Assembly: GCA_001899805.1 (NCBI GenBank)
Contig: MKWP01000014.1
Location: 124,001-188,000, forward strand
Direction of reading: 5' to 3'
Source of the DNA: Lysobacterales bacterium 66-474
GTDB lineage: Bacteria; Pseudomonadota; Gammaproteobacteria; Xanthomonadales; Rhodanobacteraceae
Length of the DNA: 64,000 bases
Position 1 is the stretch's first letter. Every line of letters begins with the position of its first letter. Shown piece by piece: positions 45,924 through 53,080 of this stretch. The translations under genes were made by a program, and so were the position numbers. The notes under the pieces are model-generated. The model was not told the DNA's origin, did no database searches, and saw only the letters and a list, made by a program, of their open reading frames with translations.

Positions 45924-46135
45924 GTTTGCCCCACGCACGTGGGGATGGAAGGTAGGGAACGACGTCGCCGACGGACGCAGCAACGTTTGCCCCGCGCGCG
46001 CGGGGATGGAAGGATCAACCGCAGATTCAGACGCGGTACCGCGACGTTTACCCCGCGCACGTGGGGATGAAAGGAACTGACCGAAAACCCGGTTTTTGTC
46101 ATTGTGGTTTGCCCCACGCATGTGGGGACTATGCA
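45924..46135 (+). CRISPR. Type I-E-like mini-array, four repeats, three spacers, no cas genes
   Basis: 29-bp repeats at 45924-45952, 45985-46013, 46046-46074 and 46107-46135 are separated by exactly 32-bp spacers (45953-45984, 46014-46045, 46075-46106). The repeat core is GTTTGCCCCRCGC-R-CG-YGGGGATGGAAGG, with the palindromic CCCC...GGGG and trailing GGGGAT typical of type I-E. The last repeat has a decayed 3' third, marking the leader-distal end. Repeats 1-3 differ at a few positions. No Cas protein is encoded in the window. Confidence 0.88.
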
Positions 46136-46152
46136 TCACGACAAATTTCCCT

Positions 46153-46168
46153 CACGCGGGCCCGCGTG
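46153..46168. repeat. 16-bp perfect palindrome
   Basis: CACGCGGGCCCGCGTG, followed by AAAAAA on the plus strand. It sits between the CRISPR array and the minus-strand terminator. Confidence 0.6.
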
Positions 46169-46170
46169 AA

Positions 46171-46201
46171 AAAAAGAAGCCTGGCACTAGAGCCGGGCTT
46201 C
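46171..46201 (-). terminator. Rho-independent terminator of the minus-strand mini-operon
   Basis: Read on the minus strand: GAAGCCCGGC, loop TCTAGT, GCCAGGCTTC, then a run of T. It closes the two small genes at 46242-46495. Confidence 0.8.
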
Positions 46202-46241
46202 TTTGCTGTTCACCGCCCGCGCACGTGGTGCCGGGTGGGCG

Positions 46242-46385
46242 CTACAGATGCCGCCACTGCCGGTCCCGGCGCTCGCGTTCGGCCCGTGCGCGGCGAGCCT
46301 TGTCGGCGTCGACGATTACTGTGGAAATAGCAGCGAGGCCGCCAAGCGCCACGAGGATCAGCATGGGGAGTACCCTCATGATCAT
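46242..46385 (-). CDS. 47-residue single-pass membrane protein
   Basis: MIMRVLPMLILVALGGLAAI STVIV then a strongly basic tail (DKARRARAERERRDRQWRHL). AGGAAAG lies 6 nt upstream of the ATG, inside the preceding gene, whose stop overlaps this start. A dedicated terminator follows. Helix-plus-basic-tail micro-proteins of this kind include holin- and spanin-like partners, but nothing specific is recognised. Confidence 0.55.
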   Translation of the reverse strand: MIMRVLPMLILVALGGLAAISTVIVDADKARRARAERERRDRQWRHL

Positions 46386-46495
46386 TGCTCTTTCCTCGAC
46401 GCACGTTGCGCGATCAGTTGCAGGACCACGGCTATCGCGATGGCGCCGCCACCGCAGATAACGCCGACCACAGCAAGTTTGAGAATTGTGTCCAT
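46382..46495 (-). CDS. 37-residue single-pass membrane protein
   Basis: MDTILKLAVVGVICGGGAIA IAVVLQLIAQRASRKEQ. Overlaps the 47-residue gene by 4 bp (ATGA). Same design: one Gly/Ala-rich helix and a short basic tail. Weak ribosome site. The pair plus terminator looks like a genuine two-gene transcript. Confidence 0.5.
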   Translation of the reverse strand: MDTILKLAVVGVICGGGAIAIAVVLQLIAQRASRKEQ

Positions 46496-46536
46496 TCGAT
46501 CTTTACGATACCACTGCTGGGAGGTGGGCTGTTTGT

Positions 46537-46570
46537 GCGCACCACCGTTGGAAAAGTCCACGGTGGTGCG
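46537..46570. repeat. Hairpin repeat, inverted fourth copy
   Basis: GCACCACCG / CGGTGGTGC, a 9-bp perfect stem around TTGGAAAAGTCCA. The loop is the reverse complement of the TGGACTTTTCC core at 44272-44475. Confidence 0.7.
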
Positions 46571-46579
46571 GCCAAAAAG

Positions 46580-46630
46580 ACGGAGTTAGTCGCGACTAAC
46601 ACGGAGTTAGTCACGCCAAACTCCGTGTTT
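46580..46630. promoter_or_regulatory. Operator-like cluster between divergent small genes
   Basis: ACGGAGTTAGTC occurs at 46580-46591 and 46601-46612 (21 bp apart). GTTAGTCGCGACTAAC (46585-46600) is a perfect 16-bp palindrome. AACACGGAGTT (46598) pairs with AACTCCGTGTT (46619) over a 10-nt loop. It lies between the minus-strand mini-operon and the gene at 46710. Confidence 0.55.
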
Positions 46631-46709
46631 TACCTTTGACGACATTTGTTGCAGGTGGCGTGGTGCTGTTTTCGGCTACGATGACCGGCATCTGCAAGGA
46701 GCTTTGACA

Positions 46710-46883
46710 ATGATCGCGAATGTTGCTCCCTACGTGCTCATGATCGGGGTGACAGCGCTCGCGGCAGCCTTTGCTTTAGCCGTGGCCCGTGCTGAAAAAC
46801 GCGGCTGGCGCGACCGCAAGACGTCGCGCCCTGCCGACAGACACCGCACGCAACAGGCCGGCTGGCCGTGGAGGCACCCGTGA
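46710..46883 (+). CDS. 57-residue single-pass membrane protein
   Basis: MIANVAPYVLMIGVTALAAA FALAVARAEKRGWRDRKTSR and a basic tail. AAGGAG lies 8 nt upstream. Overlaps the start of the HicB-like gene. Confidence 0.55.
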   Translation: MIANVAPYVLMIGVTALAAAFALAVARAEKRGWRDRKTSRPADRHRTQQAGWPWRHP

Positions 46884-47143
46884 TCTATCCCGCCTACATC
46901 CACAAGGACAAACGCAGCGCCTGGGGCGTTACCCTGCCGGATTTCCCTGGCTGCTTTGCGGCGGCCGATGCGCTGGACGATCTGCCGGCGGCGGTGCAGG
47001 AGGCAGTGGAAGTGTATTTTGAGGGTGAGGCAATGGATGTGCCGGTGCCGACAGCGCCAGACGCGCTGCCGCGCGGCCGAGCGTACACCGGGGGCCGATG
47101 GTTGCTGGTGGACATCGACGTGGCACGGGCGATCCGCGCGTGA
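46868..47143 (+). CDS. HicB-like antitoxin 1
   Basis: 91 residues from GTG 46868 (a GTG at 46880 is equally possible). The HicB partial RNase-H fold is clear: IYPAYIHKDKRSAWGVTLPD FPGCFAAADALDDL, with the FPGC turn. No DNA-binding tail is seen. No HicA toxin gene is adjacent; the 86-bp gap to the next gene holds only a 20-25-codon frame. Confidence 0.72.
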   Translation: MEAPVIYPAYIHKDKRSAWGVTLPDFPGCFAAADALDDLPAAVQEAVEVYFEGEAMDVPVPTAPDALPRGRAYTGGRWLLVDIDVARAIRA

Positions 47144-47228
47144 ACATCCAACGCGGCGCGGGCGGCATGGCCAAGACGTATCAAGTGCGGCAAGTGTTGG
47201 CCGCGATTGTCAAGCTGGAGGAACGCTG

Positions 47229-47552
47229 ATGGACGCGAAACACTACCTGTACCGCGTGATGTGGTCGGACGAGGATGGCGAGTACGTGGGGCTGTGCGCA
47301 GAGTTCCCGGGCCTGTCGTGGCTGGCGCCGAGCCAGGACGCCGCCTTGCGCGGCATCGTGCGCGTGGTGGCGGACGCAGTGGCGGACATGGCCGCGGAGC
47401 ACGAAACCGTGCCGCAGCCATACGCAACGCGCCGCTATTCCGGCAAGTTTCAGGTGCGGATTCCGCCCGAGCGGCATCGGGCGCTGGCGTTGCGGGCCGC
47501 AGAGGAAGGCGTGAGTCTGAACCGACTCGTGAGCGACCGGTTGAGTGCCTGA
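47229..47552 (+). CDS. HicB-like antitoxin 2 with ribbon-helix-helix-type tail
   Basis: 107 residues. HicB fold (YLYRVMWSDEDGEYVGLCAE FPGLSWLAPSQDAAL) is followed by the C-terminal DNA-binding segment KFQVRIPPERHRALALRAAE EGVSLNRLVSDRL. GGAGG precedes the start. HicB proteins normally bind HicA mRNA interferase; no HicA is present on either side, so this may be an orphan antitoxin or regulator. Confidence 0.85.
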   Translation: MDAKHYLYRVMWSDEDGEYVGLCAEFPGLSWLAPSQDAALRGIVRVVADAVADMAAEHETVPQPYATRRYSGKFQVRIPPERHRALALRAAEEGVSLNRLVSDRLSA

Positions 47553-47620
47553 GCCATATGCTGAACAGCCATCGAGCACTTTGCAGGTTGATTCCACCCC
47601 ACAGTCCAATCCGGATACCC

Positions 47621-47651
47621 AAAAAGAGCCGCCAAGTAGGCGGCTCTTTTT
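47621..47651. terminator. Strong bidirectional terminator
   Basis: AAAAAGAGCCGCC / GGCGGCTCTTTTT, 13-bp perfect stem with a 5-nt loop, between hicB 2 and the minus-strand gene at 47656. Confidence 0.9.
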
Positions 47652-47655
47652 GCAT

Positions 47656-47910
47656 CTACGTGCGATGGCGCTTCATCTCGGCCCACTCTCGCTCAAGCTG
47701 GGCTTCGTGCGCCAGTTCGGCCTCACACTTCGCCGGTAAGCCGGCGGCAACACGCGCGGCTTCGCGGGCGGCTTGGTGGGCAATTGATCGCGCATTCCAT
47801 TCCCGCCATCGCTTCTCCACCTCCGGCCAGGTGCGCAGCGCCTCGGCCATCACCTCATCGCGTTCGGCAGCGGTCAATGGCCGGCCGATCAACTCGTCAT
47901 CAATCAACAT
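47656..47910 (-). CDS. Small hypothetical protein
   Basis: 84 residues, helical and charged (MLIDDELIGRPLTAAERDEV MAEALRTWPEVEKRW). AGAGGA lies 7-8 nt before the ATG. Shares the terminator at 47621. Family unknown. Confidence 0.55.
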   Translation of the reverse strand: MLIDDELIGRPLTAAERDEVMAEALRTWPEVEKRWREWNARSIAHQAAREAARVAAGLPAKCEAELAHEAQLEREWAEMKRHRT

Positions 47911-48053
47911 GGTTAATTCCTCTCAAGTGTGTCTATCCGGCTCGGCTCTTATGCCGAGGGCTTGAGGAGGAGTGATACTGCGGCCCGATAACCCCATCTT
48001 GCCACAACAGCCGACCGAGCTGGACCCTCGGCGCCGTGATCGCGGCGCAGGCC

Positions 48054-48530
48054 TTACCATGCGTCGCCGATGTCCGGCACCGCACTCTTGCGCGCGTACG
48101 CGATCACGTCATCCGGGTGGGTTGCGAACAATTCGGCAGCCGAGCGCGGGGTGCCATCCGGTGCGGCGAGCTCGTACGTCGCGCCGTACATCCAGAACAC
48201 GCGACGCCAGCCGGATTTGTCGACGTTGGCGGCGAAATCGGCATGCTCAGCCAGGGCGGCGAGCAATTCCTTGATGCCGGGTTTCAGGTGGCCGTGCCTG
48301 TCGAACTGAAAATCGGGGTGGCGGTAGGTGCGCTCTTTGGGCGACCACGCGCCCATCAGCTCACCGGCTTCGCGGCGGTCGTTGGCCCACTTCGCCGGGT
48401 TGTCGTTGGGGCTGACGCCGTTGGCCCTACCGACATCGGCGGAGGTGGGCCATCCACGTGCGATGAACTCGTCGCGGAGCCGGACGGCGGCCTGCGTTGC
48501 AGACTCAAGAAGGTCGGTGGAGGAAGCCAT
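48054..48530 (-). CDS. Hypothetical protein with Xre/ParS-like C-terminal pattern
   Basis: 158 residues from ATG at 48530 (MASSTDLLESATQAAVRLRD). The middle (WPTSADVGRANGVSPNDNPA) could be a helix-turn-helix. The end APDGTPRSAAELFATHPDDV IAYAR resembles the toxin-binding domain of Xre/MbcA/ParS antitoxins, though weakly. TAGGA precedes the start. No RES-type toxin is nearby. Confidence 0.5.
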   Translation of the reverse strand: MASSTDLLESATQAAVRLRDEFIARGWPTSADVGRANGVSPNDNPAKWANDRREAGELMGAWSPKERTYRHPDFQFDRHGHLKPGIKELLAALAEHADFAANVDKSGWRRVFWMYGATYELAAPDGTPRSAAELFATHPDDVIAYARKSAVPDIGDAW

Positions 48531-48592
48531 CGCTATTCCTATAGTCAGGCTGGTGTATGTTAGCCCCATCCACATTCCAGTCATGAAACTCC

Positions 48593-48808
48593 ATGCCTGC
48601 CACCCACGACAGCCACCGCGCTGAAAAAGACGAACTGCTCGCAGCGCTCGCCTCAGCGTTGCGCGAGGCCAACGCTGAGGCGAGCGCTGCCCTCGATCGC
48701 GCACTCACCAACATTGCCGCGCGCGAGGCCGAGTGGCCCGCACGCGAGCAGCGCGCAATCGAAGCAGGGCGTGCCCTTGCTGCGAGCCTCGGCATCGTCC
48801 GACGCTGA
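48593..48808 (+). CDS. Possible small helical protein
   Basis: 71 residues, Ala/Glu-rich coiled (EKDELLAALASALREANAEA). No good ribosome site and no recognised family; included because codon use is island-like and it fills the gap before the operator at 48827. Confidence 0.3.
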   Translation: MPATHDSHRAEKDELLAALASALREANAEASAALDRALTNIAAREAEWPAREQRAIEAGRALAASLGIVRR

Positions 48809-48826
48809 TTGGACAGGATTAGCACG

Positions 48827-48846
48827 AAGTGTCCAATTGGACACTT
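48827..48846. promoter_or_regulatory. 20-bp perfect palindrome before yedK
   Basis: AAGTGTCCAATTGGACACTT, 54 bp upstream of the SRAP gene. A half-site ATTGGACAGG lies at 48808. A repressor-binding operator is the simplest reading. Confidence 0.65.
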
Positions 48847-48899
48847 TCGCCAAAAGTGTATAAAACTGGCCGACGGTATTTACTCGACCGGGATGCCTC

Positions 48900-49580
48900 A
48901 TGTGCGGCCGTTTCGTCCAGCTTCCATTGTTCGATAAGAGCCAGGCGCCATGGCCTGAACTCGCCGACGACCTTGCCGGCGTCACCGCGAAATACAACCT
49001 CGCGCCGACGCAGCGTGCCGCGGTCGTTTTGGGCGACGGCGACAAGCTGGAACTGCGCAAGCTGCGCTGGGGCCTAATCCCGCCATGGGTGAAGGACCTG
49101 AAGGGCTCCTTCGCTACGATCAACGCACGCGTTGAAACCGTGGCCACGAAACCGGCTTACCGTGCGGCGTGGAAGGCGCCGCGTCGATGCCTGGTACCGA
49201 TGGCTGGGTACTACGAGTGGCGCGACGAGAACGGTGGTAAGCAGCCGTACTACATTGCGAGAGAGGACGGCACGATGCTGTACGCGGCCGGATTGTGGGA
49301 GCCGAGACATCGACTCCAGGATGAGGCAGACGACAGCGACGGCAGCGTTACCGTCATCACCCACGATGCCGTTGAGCTGGCCGGCACTGTGCACGATCGC
49401 ATGCCGGTGTTCCTCGATCCCGCATTCGGGCGCGAGTGGATGACGGCGCCGAGCGAGGACGCCATGGACATGCTGCTGGCGGCCACAATGCCGGCGCTGC
49501 GCGTCGTGCGCGTGTCGCGCGCGATCAATTCCTCAAGGAACCGCGGCGGGCCGGAGTCGATTGTGGCAGCGGAAACTTAG
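48900..49580 (+). CDS. yedK: SRAP-domain protein (YedK/HMCES family)
   Basis: 226 residues. MCGRFVQ start gives the catalytic Cys2; YNLAPTQ, YYEWRDENGGKQPYYI and VHDRMPVFLD contain the other active-site residues (Asn, Glu, His). SRAP proteins crosslink to abasic sites in single-stranded DNA and shield them. Its clustering with umuDC and a perfect operator palindrome suggests damage control on the island. Confidence 0.95.
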   Translation: MCGRFVQLPLFDKSQAPWPELADDLAGVTAKYNLAPTQRAAVVLGDGDKLELRKLRWGLIPPWVKDLKGSFATINARVETVATKPAYRAAWKAPRRCLVPMAGYYEWRDENGGKQPYYIAREDGTMLYAAGLWEPRHRLQDEADDSDGSVTVITHDAVELAGTVHDRMPVFLDPAFGREWMTAPSEDAMDMLLAATMPALRVVRVSRAINSSRNRGGPESIVAAET

Positions 49581-49682
49581 CCATCAAAAATCAAGGTCAG
49601 CGGGATGTAAACTGATGGATGTAGTCGAGCATGATCGCGACAGCCGCATGGCCGATTTTGTACAAGATTAGAGGATTTTCAA

Positions 49683-50681
49683 ATGGGAGACATGACCATA
49701 AAACAACTGGCTTTGATGCTTGGAACGCCGGTCGACGTGCTTGTGCCGCAGTTAACAGAGGCGGGGGTGGTCTTTGAGGGGATTTCGGACACTATTGATC
49801 GAGAGGGCAAGCTGAAGCTGTTGGATTATTTACGCCAAAGGTTCGCAAGGCAAAAGGAACCGCGGAAGGCGTCGGTAGAACCGGTCACCCTGAAGCGGCG
49901 CAAGGTCGTGGAAGTACCGGTGCCGGTGCAAAAGCCCGTTGCGCTGGCTGGCGATAACATGATCGATGTGTTGAAACGTGTGGCAGACGCCACGGGGCCC
50001 ATGCGCAAGGCGATCCATGCAACGGAGGCTGAGAAGGAAGAACTCGAGCGGAAGCTTGCGTTGGCAAACGAATACTCATGCCGTTTGCTGGAAGCCACGA
50101 CAAAATTGCAAAGGGCTCGCATCCACGCTGAATGTGGGCAGGAAGAAATCCTTGGAGATGAGAAGCCCGGGAGAGTCATAGCGCATTGCAAACGAAAGCT
50201 CGAGGACGTCGAGCGCATCCTGAAAAGCCAGCGCCGTGAGCTTCAAGTGAGGGCATCCGAGGCGGCTCGGCAGATCAAGCACGTCATGGTCGACGCTAGT
50301 AACCTTTGCTTCCAGCGTGGCAAGATAATCGGTATAGAGCCGCTCGCCGACTTACTCGAAAAGCTGAAGCGTAAGGGTATTCCAGCGACTCCATGCTTCG
50401 ATAGCAACACTTTGGTAAGAATACACCTCACGAAGCGGGCGCTGGTGTCGAAGCTAAAGCCGCACTTGTCCGAGGGAGTGGATCTGATTGTTTCGGACCG
50501 CGAGGCGGACGAATACGTGCTGCTTTCGGAGCAACCAGGCACGTATTTCATCTCGCGGGATCGCTATATCAACCACAATGACCTAAAGCAGAAGATACCG
50601 GCCGCGAAGTTCCTCGAATGCAGGCTAGTGAACGGCATCTTTGTCGTGCCGGGGTTGCGTATTGGGGCAGCCGGTGCGTAA
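49683..50681 (+). CDS. IF-2 N-domain fused to NYN (Zc3h12a-type) ribonuclease
   Basis: 332 residues. Residues about 4-55 (MTIKQLALMLGTPVDVLVPQ, VVFEGISDTIDREGKLKLLD YL) match the N-terminal IF2_N domain of translation initiation factor IF-2, including the PVTLKRRKVVEV-like segment (67-78) that follows such domains. A helical region (100-195) leads to a PIN-like NYN nuclease. It has VMVDASN (Asp204), CFDSN (Asp240), VSDREADEYV (Asp272, Asp276) and FISRDRYINH (Asp293), the acidic pattern of Zc3h12a/MCPIP ribonucleases. The combination suggests an RNase brought to ribosomes or initiation complexes. Lower GC than its neighbours. I know no described system of this design; function is inferred. Confidence 0.8.
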   Translation: MGDMTIKQLALMLGTPVDVLVPQLTEAGVVFEGISDTIDREGKLKLLDYLRQRFARQKEPRKASVEPVTLKRRKVVEVPVPVQKPVALAGDNMIDVLKRVADATGPMRKAIHATEAEKEELERKLALANEYSCRLLEATTKLQRARIHAECGQEEILGDEKPGRVIAHCKRKLEDVERILKSQRRELQVRASEAARQIKHVMVDASNLCFQRGKIIGIEPLADLLEKLKRKGIPATPCFDSNTLVRIHLTKRALVSKLKPHLSEGVDLIVSDREADEYVLLSEQPGTYFISRDRYINHNDLKQKIPAAKFLECRLVNGIFVVPGLRIGAAGA

Positions 50682-50716
50682 CGGAGTGCATTGCGCGTCG
50701 GCACGGCTTTGTCGTT

Positions 50717-51211
50717 ATGAATGCTAGTGCCGTCATCCCAATGGTACTCTCGGCATTTGCGCTCCTGGTCTCAATCGCGACATTGTATCTGACGTTCCTT
50801 CGCAAGAAGGCCGGATTGGTCGGGTGCCTTCTCACGATGACCGCGCCCGAGATCGGAAGCGCCGAGGCGTGGGGCTTTGAATTCGCCTTCGCCAACACCG
50901 GCGATGTGGAACTGCTTGTGCGCGAAGTCGACTTGGCAGTCCAAACGGACGGGTTTGTGCCGGAGCTTTCATCGGATGCGCTCCCGTTTGTGTTGGAGCC
51001 CGGTCGAGTGCGACCGCTGGCCTTGGAACTCCCAAATCGTTTCTGTCGATGGGTTGAGCAGGACCAGCAACGTTTAACTTTCAACTTCCATTTCTTCTCA
51101 TCACGCGGCACACAGTATGTGTCGAGGATGTCCGTGACACTTGGGGCTGATGGACCGGACGCCTCCAAGGCTAACTTTGCGCCATTCACTCTTGGTCGGG
51201 TAGTCCGCTAA
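50717..51211 (+). CDS. Membrane-anchored protein next to the NYN nuclease
   Basis: 164 residues from ATG 50717, 33 bp after the nuclease gene. One N-terminal transmembrane helix (SAVIPMVLSAFALLVSIATL YLTFL) and a beta-rich soluble domain (WGFEFAFANTGDVELLVREV DL). No family recognised. Spacing, strand and similar base composition suggest it is co-transcribed with the nuclease. Confidence 0.6.
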   Translation: MNASAVIPMVLSAFALLVSIATLYLTFLRKKAGLVGCLLTMTAPEIGSAEAWGFEFAFANTGDVELLVREVDLAVQTDGFVPELSSDALPFVLEPGRVRPLALELPNRFCRWVEQDQQRLTFNFHFFSSRGTQYVSRMSVTLGADGPDASKANFAPFTLGRVVR

Positions 51212-51347
51212 CCGAACTACCTTTTATCGAACGGGCTTGCGGGCGGTTCCTGACGGGTCCGTCACCATTGTTCATGTCTGCGTTTTGCCTGGGTGCTACC
51301 GTGACGTGTCCTACCCCGTGAGACGGGGAAATCGGACAGTGCGCGCC

Positions 51348-51824
51348 ATGCTCGATGTTGCTCTCGAAACTATCGCCGTGCCGCTGGGCGCTGCGCTGTG
51401 CGACGCGCCCGCCCACGCCACGCCCCTTGCCGGTGTGCTGACGCGAGCCGGTTTCCCGTCGCCCGCCGAGGACTTCCTCGACGACGAAATCGACCTGCAC
51501 CGGTTGCTCGTGCGCAACCCGGCCGCGACATACCTGTATCGCGCGCAAGGTTGGTCGATGATGCTGGCCGGGATCTGCGACGGTGACGTGCTGGTGGTGG
51601 ACCGCTCGGTGCAACCGCAGCACGGCGACGTGGTGGTGGCGTCGTGGGATGGCCAACAGCCGGTGTGCAAGGTGCTGCACGTCGCCGCGGACCACGTGGA
51701 ACTGCACAGCCGCAACCCGCACTGCCCGAACATCGTCCTGCCGCCAGACACCGTCGTCGAAATCTTCGCCGTGGTCGGCGTCGCGCGCTCATTGCGGCGA
51801 GGCGGCCATGTTCGCGCTGGTTGA
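51348..51824 (+). CDS. umuD: UmuD-like SOS peptidase
   Basis: 158 residues from ATG 51348. Autocleavage site Ala34-Gly35 (LTRAGFPSPAEDFLDD), catalytic Ser70 (GWSMM; the usual GDSM has changed Asp to Trp) and Lys108 (VCKVL). Self-cleaved UmuD' is a Pol V subunit. The stop overlaps the start of umuC by about 17 bp. Confidence 0.92.
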   Translation: MLDVALETIAVPLGAALCDAPAHATPLAGVLTRAGFPSPAEDFLDDEIDLHRLLVRNPAATYLYRAQGWSMMLAGICDGDVLVVDRSVQPQHGDVVVASWDGQQPVCKVLHVAADHVELHSRNPHCPNIVLPPDTVVEIFAVVGVARSLRRGGHVRAG

Positions 51825-52800
51825 CGGCAACAACTTCTACGCGTCCTGCGAGCGTGTGTTCGATCCCGCGCTGCGCGGGAAGCCATTGGTTGTGCTGTCG
51901 AACAACGACGGCTGCGCGATCGCGCGCAGCGCGGAAGCCAAGGCGCTCGGCGTGGGCATGGCCCAGCCCATCCACGAAGTGCCAAAGGACGTTCGGCGGC
52001 AACTTGTGGTGCGGAGCGCCAATTTCACGCTGTATGGCGACTTGAGCGCGCGCGTACTCGCGATCCTGCGCGATGCCGCGCCTCGCGTCGAACCGTACTC
52101 CATCGATGAATCGTTCCTCGACCTGGTTGGCATTCACGATCGCCTCGCGTTCGCGCGCGACCTGCGGGAACGGGTGCACCGCTGGACGGGTATTCCCAAC
52201 TGCGTCGGCATCGGGCCGACGAAGGTGCTGGCGAAAGCCGCCAACAAGATCGCGAAGCGCGGCGGCGGCGTGGTCGACCTCACCGACACCGCCACACGCG
52301 ACGCGGTATTGGCGAATTACCCTACCGGTGACCTATGGGGTGTTGGTTCGCGCACGGCGGCCAAGCTGGCAGCGCGCGGGATTCGCAGCGCTGCGGAACT
52401 GCGCGATGCGCCGCCGGCGGATGTGCTGATCGCCTTTGGCGTGACGATCGCGCGGGTGCAACGCGAGCTGCAGGGTCATCCCTGCATTGCCCTCGAGGAA
52501 ATCGAACCCGATCGCAAGCAGATCATCGTGAGCCGGTCGTTCGGCCAGCGCGTGGACGATCACGAGGCCATCGCCCAGGCGCTCGCGACATTCGCGGTTC
52601 GGGCCTGCGAGAAGCTGCGCCGACGCGGATTGGTGGCCGGAGGGGTAGGGATCTTCGCCAACAGCGACGTGTTCCGGCCCGAATTGCGGCAGCACCATCC
52701 GAGCCGCACGGTGAACCTGCCGCGGCCGAGCAGCGACAGCCGCGTGATGCTGGCGACTGGAAAAAACCAACAAGTTGACCAACGTCGCCAGCGAAGGTGA
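51808..52800 (+). pseudogene. umuC: UmuC, DNA polymerase V catalytic subunit, truncated at the C-terminus
   Basis: 330 residues against about 420 in full-length UmuC. The catalytic palm is intact (ALVDGNNFYASCERVF, YSIDESFLDL, GIGPTKVLAKAANKIAKR) and most of the little finger is present up to LPRPSSDSRVMLATG. There family similarity stops and about 13 unrelated residues end the frame. About 90 residues, including the C-terminal part that binds UmuD' and RecA, are lost. Catalysis may remain but Pol V assembly is doubtful. The break near 52755 marks a junction with the metal-resistance segment. Confidence 0.75.
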
Positions 52801-53080
52801 CCACTAGCACCAGCCGCATGACCAGGGCCGCCAGCTAGGTGACCGGCTCGAACCGATAGCATTCTGGGCAACGAGTGAGGGTAGCGATAAGCAAGCCGTG
52901 GCACGCGCCATCCCGATGCGTACGACACTAGGTAACGAGCATGGACAAGCGGCTTCAATGCGCCTCAGATCTGCGTGGCCAGCCTGAGACGGCCCGGATC
53001 TCACGTCGGCCCTCTGAGCGAACTCCGGACATTTCCCACTGTTCCCTTTATGGCCGGCCCCGCCCTTGGGCTGACCGAGC
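52801..53080. other. Junction between umuC' and the metal segment
   Basis: 280 bp with no gene and no inverted repeat or insertion-sequence end that I can see. It is probably a scar of recombination or deletion. Confidence 0.4.

Noticed and set aside
45924-46135. Tandem promoter or transcription-factor array in place of CRISPR
   Set aside because: The exact 29/32 periodicity, unrelated spacers, I-E-like repeat and decayed terminal repeat fit CRISPR much better.
47144-47228. HicA toxin remnant between the two HicB-like genes
   Set aside because: The 20-25-codon frame shows none of the HicA motif with the catalytic His (G-S-H-H).
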